In this document: piece after piece, positions 18,487 to 26,467 of the stretch
How positions within the stretch are numbered: position 1 is the stretch's first letter
Layout: every line of letters starts with the position of its first letter
Source: Streptomyces sp. NBC_01288
Lineage (GTDB): Bacteria > Actinomycetota > Actinomycetes > Streptomycetales > Streptomycetaceae
DNA: 64,000 nt
Assembly (NCBI RefSeq): GCF_035982055.1
Contig: NZ_CP108427.1
Span: forward strand, 1,240,001 to 1,304,000
Direction of reading: 5' to 3'
Notes under the pieces: model-generated
Told to the model about the DNA's origin: nothing
The model's database searches: none
What the model saw: the letters and a program-made list of their open reading frames with translations, nothing else
Position numbers and translations under genes: made by a program

Positions 18487-19222
18487 ACCCCAGCCGCTCC
18501 AGCACCCCGGCGACATCGGGCACCGCGCTCACCCCGTCCGGCAACGGCGGTCGTCGTACGACCACGACGGGGACGCCCGCCTCCCGCGCGGCCGTGAGTT
18601 TCGCCGCCGTCGCCGCTCCCCCGCTGTCCTTCGTCACGACCACGTCGATCCGGTGCTCACGCAACAGCGCCACCTCGTCGGCCACGGTGAAGGGCCCGCG
18701 CGCCAGCAGCACCTCGGCATCCGGCGGCATCGGGGGCTCGGGCGGCTCCACCGACCGTACGACGAAGTGCGGTCGGGCGAGGTGGGCGAAGGCGGCGAGT
18801 CCGAGGCGGCCGGTGGTGAGCAGGACGCGCCGCCCGAGTCCGGGGAGCAGGTCCGCGGCCTCCGCCAGTGAGGCGACCGGGTGCCAGCGGTCCCCGGGCC
18901 CCGGCTGCCAGCCCGGCCTGCGCAGCACGACCACCGGCAATCCGGTCGCCGCACCGGCCCGCGCCGCGTTCGCGGTGATCGTCTCGGCGAAGGGGTGAGT
19001 GGCGTCGACGACGGCGTCCACGTGCTGCTCCCGCAGCCATGCGGCCAGCCCCTCGGCTCCGCCGAACCCGCCGATCCGTACGTCCCCGGCCAGCGCCCCC
19101 GGCCGTGACACCCGCCCGGCGAGGGACGTGGTCACCCGGACCGCTGGCCGCCGTGACACCAGTTCGGCTGCCAGTTCACGTGCCTCGGTGGTGCCGCCGA
19201 GGATCAGGATGTGCGGGGACAT
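18473..19222 (-). CDS. cobK: Precorrin-6A reductase
   Basis: The 249-residue protein has the CobK/CbiJ pattern: ILILGGTTEAREL at the N-terminus (NADPH site), VDAVVDATHPFAETITANA, the substrate-side motif, and VVTKDSGG near the C-terminus. It reduces precorrin-6A to precorrin-6B with NADPH, directly after the CobF step. ATG 19222 removes seven non-family residues present in the longer frame. It lies 33 bp downstream of the TauE/SafE gene on the same strand, so the two may be co-transcribed. It overlaps the convergent zinc-finger gene by 14 bp. Confidence 0.92.
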   Translation of the reverse strand: MSPHILILGGTTEARELAAELVSRRPAVRVTTSLAGRVSRPGALAGDVRIGGFGGAEGLAAWLREQHVDAVVDATHPFAETITANAARAGAATGLPVVVLRRPGWQPGPGDRWHPVASLAEAADLLPGLGRRVLLTTGRLGLAAFAHLARPHFVVRSVEPPEPPMPPDAEVLLARGPFTVADEVALLREHRIDVVVTKDSGGAATAAKLTAAREAGVPVVVVRRPPLPDGVSAVPDVAGVLERLGFSAG

Positions 19223-19255
19223 GCGGCGAGCGTACGAGGTCACGGGGCCGAGGGG

Positions 19256-20071
19256 TCAGCGGAGGAGCAGTTGCAGGCCGCCGATGATCGTCGCCGCGAT
19301 CACGAGTTGCTCGAACAATCGCTGGTTGATTCGGTTCACAGCCCATTTGCCGATCAACGCACCGGGCACGACGAACGCCGCGAGCGCCGCGTCAAGGAGG
19401 AGGGAGTGCCCGTCGATCAGGCCGAGGCCCACGCTGAAGGGCACCTTGGTCACGTTGACGATCAGGAAGAAGAACGCCGACGTACCGAGGAAGCCAAGCT
19501 TCCGGAAGCCCGCGGAGAGCAGGTACATCGACATCACCGGGCCGCCCGCGTTGGCGACCATCGTGGTGAAGCCACCGAGCACACCGTACGAGCGCGCCTT
19601 CGCCCGGCCCGACCTCGTGGCGACGGAGTCCGGCTCGTCGGCAGCCCCCGCCGCACCCTCCGCCCCCGCCGCGCCCTTCGCCGCCGCCTCTGCCTTGCGC
19701 CGGCGCCACAGGGTGACCCCCGCCATGAACAGCAGAATCGCCCCGATCGACGTCCGGACGACCGCGTCGTCGGCCCACACCAGGAACAGCGTCCCGATCA
19801 CGACCCCCGCCGCGACCGCCGGGAACAGCCGCCACAGCGTGGGCCAGTGGGCGTGCCGCCGGTAGGTGAGGACGGCGAGGACGTCGCCGACGATCAGGAT
19901 CGGGAGGAGGACGCCGGTGGAGGCACGGGCGGGCAGGACGGCCGCGAAGATCGCCAGGCTGACCGTGTTGGCCCCGCTCACGGCGGTCTTCGAGAAGCCG
20001 ACGAGCAGGGCCGCGGCGGCGAGGGCGGCGAATTCCCAGCCGGATATGTGCCAGAGAGTCATTGTGTTCAT
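19256..20071 (-). CDS. TauE/SafE family membrane transporter
   Basis: The 271-residue integral membrane protein has about 8 hydrophobic segments arranged as two halves. The halves carry the family motifs GFSKTAVSGANTVSLA and GGFTTMVANAGGPVMSMYLL. A charged Ala/Gly-rich cytoplasmic linker (about residues 125-160) separates them. Members export sulfite, sulfoacetate or related anions. The substrate is not evident here; the neighbouring cobalamin gene gives no hint. ATG 20071 and ATG 20062 are both possible starts. Confidence 0.85.
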   Translation of the reverse strand: MNTMTLWHISGWEFAALAAAALLVGFSKTAVSGANTVSLAIFAAVLPARASTGVLLPILIVGDVLAVLTYRRHAHWPTLWRLFPAVAAGVVIGTLFLVWADDAVVRTSIGAILLFMAGVTLWRRRKAEAAAKGAAGAEGAAGAADEPDSVATRSGRAKARSYGVLGGFTTMVANAGGPVMSMYLLSAGFRKLGFLGTSAFFFLIVNVTKVPFSVGLGLIDGHSLLLDAALAAFVVPGALIGKWAVNRINQRLFEQLVIAATIIGGLQLLLR

Positions 20072-20185
20072 GCGAGAACCGATGGTATGTCCTTACATCT
20101 GGCAGCGTAAGGAGTGTCTCGTCAGATGGCCCCTGCCACCCCACCGCGGACCGAGGCATCAGATGAGCGATGCTAGTTTTCGGGT

Positions 20186-21010
20186 GTGGACGACACCCGC
20201 GAGCATGTCCTCTCCGGCACCCGGAACCCGATCACCGCACACGAGTGGCCGCACGAACACCCGCGCTACGTCGCCCTCGTCGCGCACGGATACGGCGAAC
20301 ACATCGGCCGCTACGCAGAGTTGGCCGCCGTACTGCTGACGAACGGCGCGGCGGTCTTCGGCCCCGACCACCAGGGCCACGGCACGTCGGCCGGCGAGCG
20401 CGTGCTGATCGAGGACTTCGAGGACGTGGTCACGGACCTGCACGCCGTCGCCGACCTTGCCCGCGCCACCCACCCGGGCGTCCCCCTCGTCCTGATCGGC
20501 CACTCCATGGGCGGCCTGATCGCATCCCGCTTCGCGCAGCGCTACGGCGACGAGTTGGCCGCGCTCGTGCTGTCCGGACCGGTGATCGGCGCCTGGGAAC
20601 TGCCGGACCGGCTGCTCGCCCTCGACGAGATCCCCGACATCCCGATCAGCCCGGCCGCCCTGTCCCGCGACCCCGGCGTCGGTACGGCGTACGCGGCGGA
20701 TCCGCTCGTCTGGCACGGTCCGATGAAGCGGCCGACGTTGGAGGCCTTCGCCCAAACCCTCAAGACCGTAGGCGAGTTGGGGGACATTGGCGGACTCCCC
20801 CTGCTCTGGCTGCACGGCGGTGACGACCGGCTCGTCCCGCTCGCCGGCAGTCGTGTCGGCGTCGAGCGGTTGAGCGGGGGCGAGTTGACGGAGCGCGTGT
20901 ATCCGGGCGCCCGGCACGAGGTGTTCAACGAGACGAACCGGGCGGAGGTCTTCGCGGACCTGATCCGTTTCCTGGACGGGGTGTTGAACGGTGCCACCCG
21001 GTCGGCATGA
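20186..21010 (+). CDS. Monoacylglycerol lipase-like alpha/beta hydrolase
   Basis: The 274-residue protein has the Hydrolase_4 (serine aminopeptidase, S33) fold. The oxyanion region is VAHGYGEHIGRY and DHQGHGTSAG, the nucleophile elbow is GHSMGG with Ser107, the acid is in HGGDDRLVP and the His in GARHEVFNE. The HGxGEHxxRY motif is the hallmark of bacterial monoacylglycerol lipases. It should hydrolyse monoacylglycerols or similar lipids in the cytoplasm; no signal peptide is seen. The start is a GTG. It is 90 bp upstream of the DUF574 methyltransferase on the same strand. Confidence 0.87.
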   Translation: MDDTREHVLSGTRNPITAHEWPHEHPRYVALVAHGYGEHIGRYAELAAVLLTNGAAVFGPDHQGHGTSAGERVLIEDFEDVVTDLHAVADLARATHPGVPLVLIGHSMGGLIASRFAQRYGDELAALVLSGPVIGAWELPDRLLALDEIPDIPISPAALSRDPGVGTAYAADPLVWHGPMKRPTLEAFAQTLKTVGELGDIGGLPLLWLHGGDDRLVPLAGSRVGVERLSGGELTERVYPGARHEVFNETNRAEVFADLIRFLDGVLNGATRSA

Positions 21011-21100
21011 CCGTGCCAAACTTCTCGCACAGCCCGCGGGAGTCGTCGTACCCGGCCCGTGCGGGCCGTCGTAGCGCGCAGTCGAGCAGAGGAGCATCGC

Positions 21101-21913
21101 GTGACCGGGACAGAGCCGGCCGTCCAGCGGATCGACACATCGAAGCCGCATCCGGCGCGGGTGTACGACTGGTTCCTCGGCGGCAAGGACAACTACCCGG
21201 TCGACGAGCAACTCGGCAGGCAGATCACGTCACTTGACCCGGGCGCCCCGCGGACCGCGCGTGCCAACCGCTGGTTCATGCAGCGGGCGACGCGGATGCT
21301 GGTCCGGGAGTCGGGCATCCGCCAGTTCCTGGACGTCGGCACCGGCATACCGACCGCGCCCAACCTCCACCAGATCGCCCAGTCGACCGCGCCGGACGCG
21401 CGGGTCGTGTACGTCGACAACGACCCGATCGTCCTCGCCCACGCGGCGGCGCTGCTGCGCGGCACGCCCGAGGGTGCGACGGAGTACATCCAGGCCGACG
21501 CCCGCGAACCGCTCACGATCCTCGAACAGGCGGCCCGCGTCCTCGACTTCGACCGCCCGATCGCCCTGTCCCTGATCGCCCTGCTGCACTTCGTCCCGGA
21601 CGAGGACGGCGCCCACGAGCTGGTGGAGACCCTCATCGACGCGCTGGCGCCGGGGAGTTGCCTCGTGCTGTCCGCGATGACGGCCGACCTCGAACGGGAG
21701 AAGGTCGAGCGGGGCATCGCCGCCTACGCGGCGGGCGGGGTGACCCTGGTGGCCCGCTCGCACGCCGAAGTGAGCAGCATCTTCAAGGGACTTGAGCCGA
21801 TGGAGCCCGGCATCGTGTCCGTGTCCGAGTGGCACCCCGAACTCGCGGAGGGCGAGACACCGCTCGGCGAGGGGCCGGTCTCGTTGTACGGCGGTGTCGG
21901 CTTCAAAGTCTGA
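21101..21913 (+). CDS. DUF574-type SAM-dependent methyltransferase
   Basis: The 270-residue protein belongs to the actinobacterial Methyltransf_19 (DUF574) family. Signatures are PHPARVYDWFLGGKDNYPVD at the N-terminus, FLDVGTGIPTAPN (SAM loop), VVYVDNDPIVLAHA and ALLHFVPDED. The substrate is unknown for the family, which is strongly multiplied in Streptomyces. GTG 21101 was chosen because GAGGAG lies seven bases upstream and the longer frame from 21059 adds only Arg-rich residues. A close paralog is at 32392-33204. Confidence 0.88.
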   Translation: MTGTEPAVQRIDTSKPHPARVYDWFLGGKDNYPVDEQLGRQITSLDPGAPRTARANRWFMQRATRMLVRESGIRQFLDVGTGIPTAPNLHQIAQSTAPDARVVYVDNDPIVLAHAAALLRGTPEGATEYIQADAREPLTILEQAARVLDFDRPIALSLIALLHFVPDEDGAHELVETLIDALAPGSCLVLSAMTADLEREKVERGIAAYAAGGVTLVARSHAEVSSIFKGLEPMEPGIVSVSEWHPELAEGETPLGEGPVSLYGGVGFKV

Positions 21914-21953
21914 GAGGCCTGAGAGGTCTGAGGCCTGAGACGCCGGGCTGAGC

Positions 21954-21982
21954 GGTTGTGTCAGGAGGAACCCGACACAACC
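21954..21982 (+). terminator. Hairpin terminator after DUF574 gene
   Basis: A 9-bp perfect stem (21954-21962 with 21974-21982) lies about 40 bases after the stop, between two convergent genes. It can serve both. Confidence 0.65.
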
Positions 21983-22021
21983 CCTTGCCTGCCTGAGCTT
22001 GTTCTTTGACCTCTTGGCCGG

Positions 22022-22933
22022 TCATTCCAACAGGGCAGCCGTGAACATCTCGCGGTGAGCCACCAGCCACTGCTGGATGCGGTCCCAACGCGGCCAACCA
22101 CCCTGCCCGGACAGCGCCTTGGTGTAGACGGGGTCGCCGTCGGCCACTCGATCGGCGACGAAGGCCCGGCAGGATGCGGTGGCCTGTTCGATGACGCCGG
22201 GCAATTCACCGCGCTCCTGCGGGGAGAGACCGTAGCCGTCGGCAAGGATGCGCAGTCGTGCCGGGGCATCCAGCCCCGCGGGATGGAGAACCGCCGCGGA
22301 CGTGGGATCAAGCATGGGAACCCAGTAGCGGGCGGTCATGGCAACGTCCCATACCGCCCGGCCGGGGGCCGCCAGGTCGAAATCGATCAGGGCTGTGGCA
22401 CGGCCGTCGCGGAAGACGACGTTTTCCGGGCACACGTCGTTGTGGCACAGCATCGTTCCTCCCGCCGGGTCGGCCAGGGATCGGGGCCAGTCAGCGCATG
22501 CGTCAACCTCGATGTCCATGCTGGCGTCGTGCAGGCGCCGCAACAGGCTTCCCACCGATCTCAACGCGGTCCCGGTCATCACCCAGCGCGGAAACGGCGG
22601 TAGAGCGACGTCGCCCGGGATGAAGGTCAGCTGCTCGCGGCCGTCCGCGGTCAGCCGGATCGGCCTCGGAGCCGCGTCGAACCCACGCTCTTCGAGCGCG
22701 AGGAGATGAGCGTGGAGGGCGCGCGCGGTGCGCGGCGCCGGGCGTTCCACCAGGGCACCGTGACGGAAGACCGCGCCCGCGTTCGCCATGCCGCCGGCCA
22801 GGGCTTCGCCCTCTGCCGTCTCACCCTCAGCCGCCATGTCGATCACGCTACCGTCAGGTCGGTCAGGTGTGGGACGGTCGCGAAACGCACTCCGAACCAG
22901 GTCGCTCACCTGGGCATTCACCTTGGCAGACAC
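22022..22933 (-). CDS. Aminoglycoside phosphotransferase (APH) family protein
   Basis: The 303-residue kinase-like protein carries the Brenner motif LCHNDVCPENVV (catalytic Asp, Asn) and the metal-binding ALIDFDLAAPG. A regular helical C-terminal lobe follows. A nucleotide-binding N-lobe is visible as VFRHGALVERP, without a clear P-loop, which is normal for this fold. Such proteins phosphorylate antibiotics or small metabolites, or act as choline/homoserine kinase-like enzymes. Resistance cannot be claimed from sequence alone. A GTG at 22933 starts the frame; it is convergent with the DUF574 gene. Confidence 0.82.
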   Translation of the reverse strand: MSAKVNAQVSDLVRSAFRDRPTPDRPDGSVIDMAAEGETAEGEALAGGMANAGAVFRHGALVERPAPRTARALHAHLLALEERGFDAAPRPIRLTADGREQLTFIPGDVALPPFPRWVMTGTALRSVGSLLRRLHDASMDIEVDACADWPRSLADPAGGTMLCHNDVCPENVVFRDGRATALIDFDLAAPGRAVWDVAMTARYWVPMLDPTSAAVLHPAGLDAPARLRILADGYGLSPQERGELPGVIEQATASCRAFVADRVADGDPVYTKALSGQGGWPRWDRIQQWLVAHREMFTAALLE

Positions 22934-23261
22934 GCGGACGGTCCAGGCGCAGGGCGCTCTGCCCAGCCTCTACCGGCTGTTCGGTGTGTGGATGCGGGTG
23001 GCGGCGTCCCTGACAGACCAGCCGCCGTACTCTGCTGACCGCCGAGGGCAAAGGCTGGGCGGACATCGGGTCTCGCCCAACGGTGGCCGCATGGGCAGGA
23101 AGGGTGTTGTCCCCGGGGTTCGCGGCGGTGGCGTCCTGATGACCGGGATGGTCGGCAGCGTGACCCGGCAGCGCTACGACGAGCTGGTCCAGCCGAGGCG
23201 GGACGATGAGCAGCGTCCAGTGGCAGCTCGGGGACGCGGTCCCGGAGATCTCCCCAGCCCG
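22934..23261. other. Gene-free stretch with possible regulator relic
   Basis: This stretch of 328 bp has no convincing gene. One + strand frame reads LLTAEGKGWADI, which resembles the tail of a MarR/PadR-type regulator, but it has no start or domain and shifts frame. It may be decayed sequence. It should also contain the promoter of the leftward phosphotransferase gene. Confidence 0.35.
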
Positions 23262-23765
23262 TCAGGCGGACGTCTCCACGTCCACGGCCGCCTCCGCATG
23301 GTTGACGAAGTCGTCGACCAGCCGGTGGAAGAGGCCCGCGAGGTGCCGTAGGTCCTCGGCGGACCAGTGGATCAGGGCCATCTCGATGCCGCGGCGGCTC
23401 GCGTCCCGGATGCGGTTGACAGCGGCGAGGCCGCTGTCGGTGAGCTGGACGCGCTGGGCGCGGCCGTCGTCGGGGTCCGGGATGCGGACCACATGGCCGA
23501 GTTGCTCCAACTGCCTTAGCTGGCGCGTGACATGGGATGCCTCCACCGACATCCGGACCGCCAGCACACCGGGCCGCAGCGGCTCGCTCTCGGCGATGTA
23601 GCGGAGGATCGACACGGCGGCCCGGTCCAGCGGCAGCCCGGCCAGCGCCATCAGCCGCTCGTGCTGCCGGGCCCGCCCCGCCAGGTAGGCGATACGGGTG
23701 AGGACCCGCTCGATCTCGGCTACGTCCTCCGGAACGGGCGCTGTTACGGGTGGCGGTGTGGACAT
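23262..23765 (-). CDS. MarR-family transcriptional regulator
   Basis: The 167-residue winged-helix dimer protein has the MarR core: LDRAAVSILRYIAESEPLRPGVLAVRM (helices 2-3), VEASHVTRQLRQLEQLGHVVR (recognition helix) and the wing PDPDDGRAQRVQLTDSG. ATG 23765 was preferred over 23798 because the longer start would run into the operator region. Three copies of a palindrome lie just upstream, between it and the divergent alcohol dehydrogenase gene, so it probably represses itself and that gene. Two more copies precede the MFS gene at 26468. The ligand is unknown. Confidence 0.88.
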   Translation of the reverse strand: MSTPPPVTAPVPEDVAEIERVLTRIAYLAGRARQHERLMALAGLPLDRAAVSILRYIAESEPLRPGVLAVRMSVEASHVTRQLRQLEQLGHVVRIPDPDDGRAQRVQLTDSGLAAVNRIRDASRRGIEMALIHWSAEDLRHLAGLFHRLVDDFVNHAEAAVDVETSA

Positions 23766-23784
23766 GCGCCCACCGTAACAGCTA

Positions 23785-23859
23785 CTTGCCTGAGTCAAGC
23801 AAGACTGAAAACGATTGCTTGACTCAAGTAACGCATTTATGGTTGCCTAACTCAAGTAA
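23785..23859. promoter_or_regulatory. Three MarR-type operators (O1-O3)
   Basis: O1 is at 23785-23803 (CTTGCCTGAGTCAAGCAAG). O2 is at 23815-23831 (TTGCTTGACTCAAGTAA). O3 is at 23843-23859 (TTGCCTAACTCAAGTAA). Each is a near-palindrome around TGA(C/G)TCA. Centres are 28-29 bp apart. They fill the space between the divergent MarR and alcohol dehydrogenase genes, as expected for an autoregulated local repressor. Confidence 0.75.
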
Positions 23860-24029
23860 GCCAAGAGCTGGGGCCGCCTAAGCGGAGGCGTCCCCGTCGC
23901 GCCGTAAACCGTGGGGACGGAGTACGGCGCAGTCACCGGTCCCGGCGACCGGAGCACTCCCCCCGTCCGCCGCCGGGGCCGGTGACACCCCTCACGCATC
24001 CCCTCACGCACATGGAAAGCGAGCCCCTC

Positions 24030-25067
24030 ATGGCCACGATGAAGTCCGTGCGGACCGGCGCCGTAGACAAGATCGACGTGGTGGACGTCGAACGTCCGGT
24101 GCCCGGGCCGAAGGACGCCCTCATGAAGATCCGCGCCTGCGGGATCTGCGGCACCGACACCTTCTTCCTGCACATCGGCGGCGGCCCCTTCGGACCGGGC
24201 GGCGCCATGGCCCCGGTCCCCCTCGGCCACGAGCCGGCCGGCGAGATCGTCGAGGTCGGCGCCGAGGTCGCGGGCCTGAAGGCCGGGGACCGGGTGGTCG
24301 TCAACCCGCAGGGCGCGCCCTCCGGGATCATCGGCTGCGGCGGCAGGCACGGTGCCATGAGCGACTACCTCCTGCTGGAGGACTGCGAGATCGGCAAGAG
24401 CGTCATCGTCTTCCCCGACACCGTGCCGTTCGACGTCGCCGCGCTCAACGAGCCGATGGCCGTGGCCCGGCACGCCGTCAACCGTTCCGGGGCCGAGCCG
24501 GGCGACAAGGTCGTCATCTTCGGTGCCGGGCCGATCGGTCTGGGCGCGGCGATCTGGCTGAAGCTGCGCGGGGTCGAGCACGTCGTCGTCGCGGACGTCA
24601 TCGCCTCGCGCCTGGAGACCGCGCTCGCCGTCGGCGCGGACGCGGTGATCAACTCCGCCGAGGAGGATGTCACGGCCCGGCTGACCGAGCTGCACGGCCG
24701 GGCCGCCAACGCGCTCGGCCAGCCGCGCCCCGGTACGGACATCTACATCGACGCCGCCGGTGTCGCCGCGGTCGTCAACACCACGATCGAGTCCGCGAAG
24801 TGGGGCGCCAAGCTGGTGATGGTCGCCGTACAGAAGAAGGGCGCCGACATCGACCTCGGCGGGATGCTGCGCAGCGAGCTGACGCTGATCGCCTCGCAGG
24901 GTTATCCCACCGAGATCTTCGAGGTCACGCGGGAGATCGTCGAGCACCACGAGCGGTTCGCCAAGCTGATCAGCCACCGTGTGCCCTTCGCCGAGGTCGG
25001 ACAGGCCTTCGAGCTCGCGCTGACGCCGGGCGCGGCGGAGAAGATCGTCGTCACCTTCGACGAGTAG
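24030..25067 (+). CDS. Zinc-dependent alcohol dehydrogenase (MDR family)
   Basis: The 345-residue medium-chain dehydrogenase has catalytic zinc ligands Cys40 (CGICGTD) and His67-Glu68 (LGHEPAGEIVEVG). The Rossmann loop is VVIFGAGPIGLGAAIW. The usual four-Cys structural zinc lobe is reduced (GCGGRHGAMSDY). It resembles threonine/sorbitol dehydrogenase-like members and oxidises a secondary alcohol or reduces a ketone with NAD(P); the substrate is unknown. ATG 24030 has GGAAAG ten bases upstream; in-frame starts at 23982 and 24012 are alternatives. It is divergent from the MarR gene and downstream of operators O1-O3, so it is probably induced when MarR lets go. A terminator follows. Confidence 0.88.
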   Translation: MATMKSVRTGAVDKIDVVDVERPVPGPKDALMKIRACGICGTDTFFLHIGGGPFGPGGAMAPVPLGHEPAGEIVEVGAEVAGLKAGDRVVVNPQGAPSGIIGCGGRHGAMSDYLLLEDCEIGKSVIVFPDTVPFDVAALNEPMAVARHAVNRSGAEPGDKVVIFGAGPIGLGAAIWLKLRGVEHVVVADVIASRLETALAVGADAVINSAEEDVTARLTELHGRAANALGQPRPGTDIYIDAAGVAAVVNTTIESAKWGAKLVMVAVQKKGADIDLGGMLRSELTLIASQGYPTEIFEVTREIVEHHERFAKLISHRVPFAEVGQAFELALTPGAAEKIVVTFDE

Positions 25068-25077
25068 TCGCGGGCGC

Positions 25078-25120
25078 GCGGGTTCCCGCCGTCGGCCACG
25101 GGCCGATGCCGGGAGCCCGC
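25078..25120 (+). terminator. Hairpin terminator after alcohol dehydrogenase
   Basis: The outer stem is 25078-25088 with 25110-25120 (one G-T pair) and the inner stem is TCGGCC/GGCCGA. It separates the dehydrogenase from the histidine kinase gene. Confidence 0.65.
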
Positions 25121-25170
25121 GGACGGCCGGCCTTCTCGGACAGGAACCCCCACGTCATGATCCCCGCGCC

Positions 25171-26382
25171 ATGAACCACCGTCCGCAGCGCCTGCCGCGC
25201 TGCCATCCCCGCGCTGTCGACCTGATCGTCGCCGCCGCGCTCTTCGCCTGTTCCTTCCCGGGCAGCGTGATGACGCTCCCGGGCCGCGACCTCGAAGCCC
25301 CTTGGTGGCCGGGCGTGTTGGTCGCGGGTGTCGCGTCCCTCGCCCTGCTGTGGCGGCGCACCCTGCCGCGCGCCACGGTGGTGGTCACCCTCTGCTGCGC
25401 GATGGCCGTGGCCGCCCTCGGCTACATCCTCACGGTCCTGGTGATCGGACCGCTGATGGTCGCGCTCTACACCCTGGCCCGCGGCTCCGACCGGACCACC
25501 GCGAACCTTTTCACCGTCTTCGGCATCGCCCTGCTCCTGGGCACGGCCCTGGTCGTGGGCCCCGACACCGAACCGCTGGTCCTGAAGCTGGTCGGGCCGG
25601 TCTTCTGGCTGCTGCTGCCGACCTCCCTCGGCACCACGACCCGGCTCCGCGCGGCCTACCTGGAGGCGGTGCGGGCCCGCGCCGACCACGCGGAACGGAC
25701 CCGGGAGAAGGAGGCACGGCACCGTGTCACCGAGGAACGCATGCGGATCGCCCGCGACCTCCACGACGTCGTCGCCCATCACCTCGTCCTGGCCAACCTC
25801 CAGGCAGGCACGGTCGTACGGCTGATGCACACCCGGCCCGAGGAGGCCGAGCGGATCGCCGGTGAACTCGCGGGCACGACGCTGTCGGCCGTACGTGAAC
25901 TCAAAGCCACCGTCGGCCTGTTGCGCCACGCCGACGACTCGGAGACCCCGTCGGGGCCCGCACCCGGACTGGCCCAACTCGCCGAGCTGGCCGCCTCGTT
26001 CGAGCCCGCCGGACTGTCCGTCACCGTCAACACCGAAGGCAGGCCACGGCCGTTGTCCGCCGGTGCGGACCTCACGGCGTACCGCATCGTGCAGGAAGCG
26101 CTCACCAACGTGACCAAGCACGCGGGTACGGGCTCGGCGGAGGTACGGCTCAGCTACGCGCACGACCGGCTGAGCATCGCCGTCACCGATCACGGCGGTA
26201 CGACGGTGCCCTCGTCCCCCGCGTCCGGCAGCGGGTACGGCATGATCGGCATGCGTGAGCGTGCGCTCTCCGCTGGTGGCCGACTGCGCGCAGGTCACCG
26301 CCCCGAGGGCGGCTTCGAGGTCGTCACCGAACTGCCGCTGCTCTCCCCCGACCGGACCCCCACCCAGAATGCACTTGCTTAA
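25171..26382 (+). CDS. NarL-type sensor histidine kinase, orphan
   Basis: The 403-residue membrane kinase has four to five hydrophobic segments in residues 15-155 and a short coiled linker. The HisKA_3 phosphoacceptor is ERMRIARDLHDVVAHHL with His198. The HATPase domain has the N-box EALTNVTKHAG and G-boxes (VTDHGG, SGYGMIGMRERA). This is the Streptomyces two-component type that normally sits next to a LuxR-type response regulator, but none is present within several kilobases. Its 3' end overlaps operator O4 by a few bases. The signal is unknown. The start has no strong ribosome site. Confidence 0.85.
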   Translation: MNHRPQRLPRCHPRAVDLIVAAALFACSFPGSVMTLPGRDLEAPWWPGVLVAGVASLALLWRRTLPRATVVVTLCCAMAVAALGYILTVLVIGPLMVALYTLARGSDRTTANLFTVFGIALLLGTALVVGPDTEPLVLKLVGPVFWLLLPTSLGTTTRLRAAYLEAVRARADHAERTREKEARHRVTEERMRIARDLHDVVAHHLVLANLQAGTVVRLMHTRPEEAERIAGELAGTTLSAVRELKATVGLLRHADDSETPSGPAPGLAQLAELAASFEPAGLSVTVNTEGRPRPLSAGADLTAYRIVQEALTNVTKHAGTGSAEVRLSYAHDRLSIAVTDHGGTTVPSSPASGSGYGMIGMRERALSAGGRLRAGHRPEGGFEVVTELPLLSPDRTPTQNALA

Positions 26383-26419
26383 CTCAATCAATCTCATTAT
26401 GGTTGAGTAAGTCAAGCAA
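26375..26419. promoter_or_regulatory. Two MarR-type operators (O4, O5) before the MFS gene
   Basis: O4 (TTGCTTAACTCAATCAA, 26375-26391) and O5 (TTGAGTAAGTCAAGCAA, 26403-26419) match O1-O3 near the MarR gene. Their centres are 28 bp apart, the same spacing. They lie 49-93 bp before the MFS start, so the MFS gene is likely in the MarR regulon. Confidence 0.72.
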
Positions 26420-26467
26420 GTCCGCTCGTCCAGCTCATCGCAGCTCGTTCCCGATGGAGGCACCGCC

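Noticed and set aside
22788..23351. Rightward frame over the APH/MarR gap
   Set aside because: Composition-driven; overlaps the real MarR and phosphotransferase genes and has no domain.
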